Shown: positions 59,130 to 64,000 of the stretch, in pieces
Position numbering within the stretch: the stretch's first letter is position 1
Layout of the letters: every line of letters begins with the position of its first letter
NCBI RefSeq assembly: GCF_000739875.1
Contig: NZ_BBJR01000043.1
Span: forward strand, 1 to 64,000
Length of the DNA stretch: 64,000 nt
Direction: 5' to 3'
DNA from: Comamonas aquatica NBRC 14918
GTDB taxonomy: Bacteria > Pseudomonadota > Gammaproteobacteria > Burkholderiales > Burkholderiaceae_C
The notes under the pieces: generated by a model
Told to the model about the DNA's origin: nothing
Database searches by the model: none
The model's input: the letters and a program-made list of their open reading frames with translations, nothing else
Made by a program: the position numbers and the translations under genes

Positions 59130-62060
59130 TCAGGCCTCGCCCTGGTTCACCAGGTGCTGGCCCACGATGCCGGTCAGCTCGAACATGTTGATGCGGTCCT
59201 TGCCGAACACGGGCAGCAGCTTGGCATCGGCCACGATGACGCGCTTGTCCTGGGGGTCTTGCAGGTTGTGGGCCTTGACGTAGTCCCAGACCTTCTTGAC
59301 CACCTCGGTGCGCGCCACGGCGCCATCGCCGATCACGGCGGCCAGCGCGGCATCGGGCCGGTAGTTGGCGGCCGCGGGCTTGCGCGCCGCGGTCTTCTTG
59401 GCCGCAGGGGCCTTCTTGGCAGCGGGTGCTTTTTTGGCTGCAGCGCTCGTCCTGGCTGCGCTAGCAGCTCCTGTTTTTGCTGCCGCGGTCTTGCGCGCCG
59501 GGTACTTGGACTCGCGCTGCTCGAACTCGAAGTTCACCTTGCCCGCTTCCTTGTCCCAGACCAGGAAGGCCTTGAAGGCGCGGCGCGTGCGGTTGGAGAC
59601 GAACTTCTCCAGCAGGTCGGTCTTGCCGGTGGCCAGCAGCTTGCCCATCTGCTCGCGCTCGATGGGCTGCTGCAGGATGATCTGGCCGCTCTTGAAGTCG
59701 CAGCTGGGCACGGCCTGCTGCGGCGTGGGCACGGCCTTGGCGCAGACATAGTTGGCGCCATGCTCGAACACAGGCGCGCCGCACTTGGGGCAGGCGCCCA
59801 GGCTGTGCTGGTGGCTGAAGTCGACGATCTCGCCGGACTCCTCGTCCTTGTCGTCGCCGAAGTCGAACTCCAGCTTGAAGTTGCCAGCCTCCTCATCGCG
59901 CACGATGCCGACCTCGGCCACGAAGGGCCAGCCGGCCTTGGAGCGGAAGCCCTCCAGCGGGCCGATGCGGCGGTCGCGCAGCAGCTGCTCGGCCTCGGCG
60001 GTCTCGAAGGTGCGGCCCGCGGGCGACTTGGTGAAGGAGAAGCCACAGCCCTCGCTGGTGCCGTGCACGCCGGTGCAGGCGTAGCGGCGGTAGTTTTCCT
60101 TGACGATGCCGCCGCAGTTCGGGCAGGGCGTGGCCAGCGTCGCGTAGTCCCCGGGGATGGTGTCGCGGTCGTATTCCTTGGCCTTCTTCACCATGCGCTC
60201 GGTCATGGCGGCGATTTCCTGCATGAAGGCGGCGCGCGACAGCGCACCCTTTTCCATCTGCGACAGCTTGTACTCCCACTCGCCGGTCAGGTCGGCGCGG
60301 CACAGCTCGTCCACCTCCAGGCCACGCAGCAGCGTCATCAGCTGGAAGGCCTTGGCCGTGGGGATCAGCTCGCGGCCTTCGCGCAGCATGTACTTCTCGG
60401 TCAGCAGGCCTTCGATGATGGCCGCGCGCGTGGCGGGCGTGCCCAGGCCTTTTTCCTGCATAGCGCTGCGCAGCTCTTCGTCGTCGATCTGCTTGCCGGC
60501 GCTTTCCATGGCGCCCAGCAGCGTGGCTTCGGAGTAGCGCGCGGGCGGCTTGGTCTTCAGGCCCTTGGACTGGGCATCGCTGGTGCGCGGCTGCTCGCCG
60601 GGCTGCACCGCCACCAGGGGCTGGCCCTTGTCGCCTTCCTTGGCATCCTCCACCTCGTTGGCGGCTTCCTTGCCGTAGATGGCCAGCCAGCCGGGTTTGA
60701 CCAGCACCTTGCCCTCGGTCTTGAAGCTGTGCTGCTCCACCTTGCTGATGCGCGTGGTGACTTGGTATTCGGCGCTGGGGAAGAACACGGCCATGAAGCG
60801 GCGCACCACCAGGTCGTAGAGCTTCTGTTCGGCCTCGCTTAGGCCCGATGGGGCCTGGGTGGTGGGGATGATGGCAAAGTGGTCCGACACCTTGCTGTTG
60901 TCGAAGATACGCTTGCTGGGCCGCACATAGCCCGCGCCGATGGCCTGCTGGGCGAACGGCTCCAGGTGGCGCATGCCGCTGGCCGCCAGCATCTCGAAGG
61001 TCTGCTTGGCCACGGGCACGTAATCCTCGGGCAGGGCGCGCGAATCGGTACGCGGGTAGGTCAGGGCCTTGTGGCGCTCGTACAGGCTTTGCGCCAGCGC
61101 CAGCGTGGTCTTGGCCGAGAAGCCGAACTTGCCGTTGGCCTCGCGCTGCAGGCTGGTCAGGTCGAACAGCAGGGGCGAGGCCTGGGTGGTGGGCTTGCTC
61201 TCTTCCGTGACGGTGGCGGGCTTGCCTTTGACCGCTGCGGCAATCGCTTGCGCTTCGGCAGCGCTCCACACACGGTCGGCCTTGGCCTCGGCGTCTTCGG
61301 TTTTCTTCCACTGGGGGTTGAACCACTTGCCCAGGTACTGGCCGGCCTGGGCGTCGAAGGTGCCGTGCACTTCCCAGTAGTCACGGCTGACGAACTTGCG
61401 GATCTTGTCCTCGCGGTCCACCACCAGCGACAGCGTCGGCGTCTGCACGCGGCCCACGGTGGTCAGGAAGAAGCCGCCATCGCGCGAGTTGAAGGCCGTC
61501 ATGGCACGCGTGCCGTTGATGCCCACCAGCCAGTCGGCCTCAGAGCGGCTGCGCGCCGCATCGGCCAGGCCCTGCATCTGCTGCTCGCTGCGCAGCTTCT
61601 CGAAGCCTTCGCGGATGGCCTGCGGGGTCATCGACTGCAGCCACAGGCGCTGGATGGGCTTGCCCAGGCCGCCCTTGGCGCCGCCGGCGTACTGCTCGAT
61701 CAGGCGGAAGATCAGCTCCCCTTCGCGGCCCGCGTCACAGGCGTTGATCAGCTGCGTCACATCCTTGCGCTTGGCCTGCTTGACCACGGCATTCAGGCGG
61801 CTCTTGGTCTTGTCCACGGGCTTGAGGTCGAAGCGCGGGGGGATCACCGGCAGGTTGGCAAAACTCCATTTGCCGCGTTTGACGTCGAACTCCTCGGGCG
61901 CCTGGATCTCCACCAGGTGGCCCACGGCACTGGTGACCACGAACTGCTCGTTCTCGAAATGGTCCTCGTGCTTGTCAAACTTGCCGTAGGCGGGCGTGAG
62001 GGCCCGCACGATGTCCTGTGCCACCGACGGTTTTTCCGCTATCACCAAGGTCTTTGTCAT
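59130..62060 (-). CDS. topB: DNA topoisomerase III with C-terminal SWIB domain
   Basis: Type IA topoisomerase, 976 residues. N-terminal TOPRIM with TLVIAEKPSVAQ and acidic DAGREGELI (109-117); catalytic Tyr335 in LTYPRTDSR; Cys-rich zinc-ribbon segments CPNCGG and CPKCGAP. After about residue 857, a 43-residue Lys/Ala histone-H1-like linker (AAKKAPAAKK repeats), then a SWIB/MDM2-like domain (about 900-976: YRPDAALAAVIGDG, KKVWDYVKAHNLQDP, MFELTGIVGQHL). Start MTKTLVIAEKP. Divergent from a SET-domain gene. Confidence 0.95.
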   Translation of the reverse strand: MTKTLVIAEKPSVAQDIVRALTPAYGKFDKHEDHFENEQFVVTSAVGHLVEIQAPEEFDVKRGKWSFANLPVIPPRFDLKPVDKTKSRLNAVVKQAKRKDVTQLINACDAGREGELIFRLIEQYAGGAKGGLGKPIQRLWLQSMTPQAIREGFEKLRSEQQMQGLADAARSRSEADWLVGINGTRAMTAFNSRDGGFFLTTVGRVQTPTLSLVVDREDKIRKFVSRDYWEVHGTFDAQAGQYLGKWFNPQWKKTEDAEAKADRVWSAAEAQAIAAAVKGKPATVTEESKPTTQASPLLFDLTSLQREANGKFGFSAKTTLALAQSLYERHKALTYPRTDSRALPEDYVPVAKQTFEMLAASGMRHLEPFAQQAIGAGYVRPSKRIFDNSKVSDHFAIIPTTQAPSGLSEAEQKLYDLVVRRFMAVFFPSAEYQVTTRISKVEQHSFKTEGKVLVKPGWLAIYGKEAANEVEDAKEGDKGQPLVAVQPGEQPRTSDAQSKGLKTKPPARYSEATLLGAMESAGKQIDDEELRSAMQEKGLGTPATRAAIIEGLLTEKYMLREGRELIPTAKAFQLMTLLRGLEVDELCRADLTGEWEYKLSQMEKGALSRAAFMQEIAAMTERMVKKAKEYDRDTIPGDYATLATPCPNCGGIVKENYRRYACTGVHGTSEGCGFSFTKSPAGRTFETAEAEQLLRDRRIGPLEGFRSKAGWPFVAEVGIVRDEEAGNFKLEFDFGDDKDEESGEIVDFSHQHSLGACPKCGAPVFEHGANYVCAKAVPTPQQAVPSCDFKSGQIILQQPIEREQMGKLLATGKTDLLEKFVSNRTRRAFKAFLVWDKEAGKVNFEFEQRESKYPARKTAAAKTGAASAARTSAAAKKAPAAKKAPAAKKTAARKPAAANYRPDAALAAVIGDGAVARTEVVKKVWDYVKAHNLQDPQDKRVIVADAKLLPVFGKDRINMFELTGIVGQHLVNQGEA
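59430..59477. repeat. dispersed hairpin repeat R11 inside topB
   Basis: T-rich edge, GCTGCAGCGC, loop, GCGCTAGCAGC, TCCTGTTTTT. It shares a perfect 15-mer with R6. It lies in frame in the linker of topB, encoding about KTGAASAARTSAAAKK. Confidence 0.75.
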
Positions 62061-62082
62061 TGAGTGCTCTCGTCTTTTTGCA

Positions 62083-62112
62083 GCGGTGGCCGCCACGCCG
62101 GGCAGCCACCGC
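62083..62112. other. hairpin in the topB leader
   Basis: GCGGTGGC/GCCACCGC, 8-bp stem with a 14-nt loop, 23 bp before the topB ATG on the minus strand. Possible mRNA-level control. Confidence 0.35.
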
Positions 62113-62128
62113 TTCTACAATCCATCTT

Positions 62129-62179
62129 CACGCACGCGTGCGTGCGCATGCACATGTGCGCGCATGTGCGCATGTGTGC
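62129..62179. repeat. 51-bp alternating purine-pyrimidine tract (Z-DNA-prone)
   Basis: Every base from 62129 to 62179 alternates pyrimidine and purine with no break (CG, CA, TG steps), including the palindrome ACGCACGCGTGCGT at its left. It fills the centre of the 143-bp divergent promoter region between topB and the SET gene. Confidence 0.93.
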
Positions 62180-62203
62180 CTATTTAAGTTATCAGAGATT
62201 CCA

Positions 62204-62728
62204 ATGCCCAGCACTGCCAATCCCCCATCTCACGGCAAGCGCATCCAGGCGCGCCGCTCCGGCGTCCATGGCAGGGGCGTGTTCGCCGTGCAGGACATTG
62301 CGGCCGGCGAAACCATCATCGAGTACCGGGGCGAGGTCATCAGCTGGGACGAGGCACAGCGCCGCCACCCGCACGACCCCAGCCAGCCCAACCACACCTT
62401 CTACTTCCACGTGGACGAGGATGTGGTGATTGATGCGGCGCATGGCGGCAATTCGGCACGCTGGATCAACCACAGCTGCGCGCCCAACTGCTACACCGAC
62501 GAACGCGGGGGGCGCATCTTCATCGTGGCGCTGCGCAACATTGCCGCCGGGGAAGAGCTGAACTACGACTACGGCCTGATCATCGAGGAGCGCTACACGC
62601 CCAAGCTCAAAGCCGAGTACGCCTGCTGGTGCGGCGCCCCCACCTGCCGCGGCACCATGCTGGCGCCCAAGCGCGGCTGGCGCCCGCCCATGCCCGAGGA
62701 CTTCGCCGCGCAAGGAACCACCCCGTGA
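62204..62728 (+). CDS. SET domain protein lysine methyltransferase
   Basis: 174 residues. Eukaryotic-type SET motifs: GRGVFAVQD (23-31), cofactor/substrate block RWINHSCAPNC (86-96), and ELNYDYG (118-124) with the catalytic Tyr; post-SET zinc cysteines CWCGAPTC (141-148). All catalytic motifs are intact. The substrate is unknown; candidates are Lys-rich proteins such as the topB linker. Start MPSTANPPSH. Overlaps birA (GTGA). Confidence 0.9.
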   Translation: MPSTANPPSHGKRIQARRSGVHGRGVFAVQDIAAGETIIEYRGEVISWDEAQRRHPHDPSQPNHTFYFHVDEDVVIDAAHGGNSARWINHSCAPNCYTDERGGRIFIVALRNIAAGEELNYDYGLIIEERYTPKLKAEYACWCGAPTCRGTMLAPKRGWRPPMPEDFAAQGTTP

Positions 62729-63582
62729 GCACCACCCCGACCCGCTGGCCCGCGGAAGACCTGTGGCTGGAGATCGCCCCGCGGCTGCCGGGCTTCACGG
62801 TCGAAGTCCTGCCCGAGATCGACTCCACCAACACCGAGCTGATGCGCCGCGCGCGCAGCGGCCAGGTCGATCCCATCGTGCTGGTCGCTGAATCGCAGAC
62901 CGCCGGCCGCGGACGCCTGGGGCGCCAGTGGATCAACCAGCCCGGGGATTGCCTGATGTATTCGCTGGGCCTGATGCTGCAGCCCGCCGACTGGTCCGGC
63001 CTGTCCCTGGTGGTGGGACTGAGCATTGCCGAGTCGCTGCAGGCCGCGCCCGACGCCAGCACCCCGCGCCTCGGCGTCAAGTGGCCCAACGACCTGTGGC
63101 TGTGGGACGGGCGCAAGCTGGCCGGCACCCTGATCGAGACCGCCAACGTGCCCGCCGACCTACTGGCCCCGGCCCATGGCAGCGGCCCCGGGCCGGCACG
63201 CTTTGTCATCCTCGGCACCGGCATCAACGTCTGCCCGCCACCGTCCCGCAGCGACGCCCTGCCCACCCCGGTCGCCTGCCTGCAGGACCTGGACCCGCGC
63301 TGGAGCGCCCCGCTGGCGCTGCAGCGATTGCTGCCACGGCTGGTGGAGGACGTGCTGCTGTTCGCCGACCACGGTCTGGCGCCATTCGTGGACCGCTTTG
63401 CACACCGCGACGTGCTGCGCGGTCGGGGCGTGCACCTCAGTGATGGCAGCCAGGGCGTGGCCGAAGGCATTGCCGCCGACGGCAGCCTGTTGCTGCGCAC
63501 CCCCCAGGGACTGCGCCCCGTCATCAGCGGCGATGTCAGCGTGCGCCCGATCGACATGGCCTTGCCCACTGCCCGCCCCTAA
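62725..63582 (+). CDS. birA: biotin--[acetyl-CoA-carboxylase] ligase
   Basis: Attaches biotin to the carboxyl carrier protein AccB. 285 residues. EIDSTNTELMRR, biotin-binding QTAGRGRLGRQW, and KWPNDLWLWDGRKLAGTLIE. No N-terminal DNA-binding HTH, so it is enzyme only. GTG start overlaps the SET stop by four bases (AAGGAA upstream), so the two are translationally coupled. Confidence 0.93.
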   Translation: MSTTPTRWPAEDLWLEIAPRLPGFTVEVLPEIDSTNTELMRRARSGQVDPIVLVAESQTAGRGRLGRQWINQPGDCLMYSLGLMLQPADWSGLSLVVGLSIAESLQAAPDASTPRLGVKWPNDLWLWDGRKLAGTLIETANVPADLLAPAHGSGPGPARFVILGTGINVCPPPSRSDALPTPVACLQDLDPRWSAPLALQRLLPRLVEDVLLFADHGLAPFVDRFAHRDVLRGRGVHLSDGSQGVAEGIAADGSLLLRTPQGLRPVISGDVSVRPIDMALPTARP

Positions 63583-63599
63583 CCCACGGAGCTGCTGCC

Positions 63600-64000
63600 A
63601 TGTTGCGTTTTGCCTTGCTTGTCTTGCTGCTGGCCAATGCGGGTTACCTGGCCTGGACCCAGGGCTGGATGGCGACCCTGGGCTGGACCCCGGCCGTGCA
63701 GTCCGAACCCCAGCGTCTGGCGCGCCAGGTGCGGCCCGACGTGCTCAGCGTGGTGCGCGAGCCCACCGTCACGGCGCCCCCTGCGCCTGCACCCCAAGCC
63801 GCCCCCGCAGCCCCAACACCGGCCATCCCTGCGCCCGACGTGGCGCTGCCGGCACCCACCGCGCCCGTGGCCGCAGCGGCCGCGGCGCCCGAACCCCTGG
63901 TCTGCCTGCAGACCGAGAGCATGGACGAAGCCCAGGCCAACCGGCTGCGCCAGGCCCTGCGCCAGAGCGAGCTGCCCGCCAGCAGCTGGGAATGGCAGAC
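63600..64000 (+). CDS. probable SPOR-type membrane-anchored protein (partial)
   Basis: Runs off the window after 133 codons. N-terminal helix MLRFALLVLLLANAGYLAW, then SEPQRLARQVRPDVL, then an Ala/Pro-rich linker, then PLVCLQTESMDEAQANRLRQ, the beginning of a SPOR-like domain. Such genes follow birA in Comamonadaceae. Only a peptidoglycan-binding role typical of SPOR domains is inferred; the rest lies outside. Confidence 0.65.
   Translation, partial: MLRFALLVLLLANAGYLAWTQGWMATLGWTPAVQSEPQRLARQVRPDVLSVVREPTVTAPPAPAPQAAPAAPTPAIPAPDVALPAPTAPVAAAAAAPEPLVCLQTESMDEAQANRLRQALRQSELPASSWEWQ

Overview
This is a GC-rich, gene-dense chromosomal segment of a beta-proteobacterium. Gene content and order (hpf-ptsN-hprK, fur divergent from bamE, leuS-lptE-holA, uvrA-MFS-ssb, trkA-trkH, gshA/gshB, tkt-gap) point to Burkholderiales, most likely Comamonadaceae (Acidovorax, Comamonas, Delftia or relatives). 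This is inferred from protein sequences and gene order, not from a marker gene. I see no phage, transposase, plasmid function, CRISPR array, rRNA or tRNA.

Layout. 1-8.3 kb (minus strand): glutathione synthesis (gshA, gshB) around a BenE-type transporter, then the Trk potassium system and proA. 8.3-16 kb: a small orphan, mnmA, a YbdG-type mechanosensitive channel, and leuS-lptE-holA ending in a heptanucleotide tandem repeat. 16-28.3 kb: purC, hpf, PTS-Ntr IIA plus HPr kinase, fur, bamE, dapB, a globin-coupled diguanylate cyclase, ssb, an MFS exporter and uvrA. 28.3-32.6 kb: a minor-pilin operon ending in an unusually large PilX-like protein. 32.6-37.5 kb: a chemoreceptor, a FAD oxidoreductase and a Bug-type binding protein. 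37.7-47 kb: carbon metabolism (fba, pyk, tkt, gap) with pepP, a TSUP permease and a MurU-like nucleotidyltransferase. 47-54.4 kb: aspA, a second HPF-fold protein, a C26 amidotransferase, and an iron pair (PepSY membrane protein plus TonB receptor). 54.7-59 kb: slyD, pirin, GST, DUF1439 lipoprotein and tyrosine phosphatase. 59-64 kb: topoisomerase III fused to a SWIB domain, divergent from a SET-domain methyltransferase, then birA and a partial gene.

The most unusual locus is at the right end. A topoisomerase III with a histone-H1-like Lys/Ala linker and a C-terminal SWIB domain faces a SET-domain lysine methyltransferase. They are separated by 143 bp containing a 51-bp uninterrupted alternating purine-pyrimidine (Z-DNA-prone) tract.

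A second theme is a family of short hairpin repeats, about 11 copies. Almost all lie just 3' of genes, often paired as inverted copies. One copy sits in frame inside the topoisomerase linker. Other points of interest are a 28-copy compound heptamer array at the holA stop codon, two FNR-type palindromes (near a NIT-like chemoreceptor and near an HPF-like gene) and stacked palindromes in front of the Bug gene.

Many start codons were moved downstream of the longest open frame, using family N-termini, ribosome binding sites or signal peptides. The reasons are given per gene.
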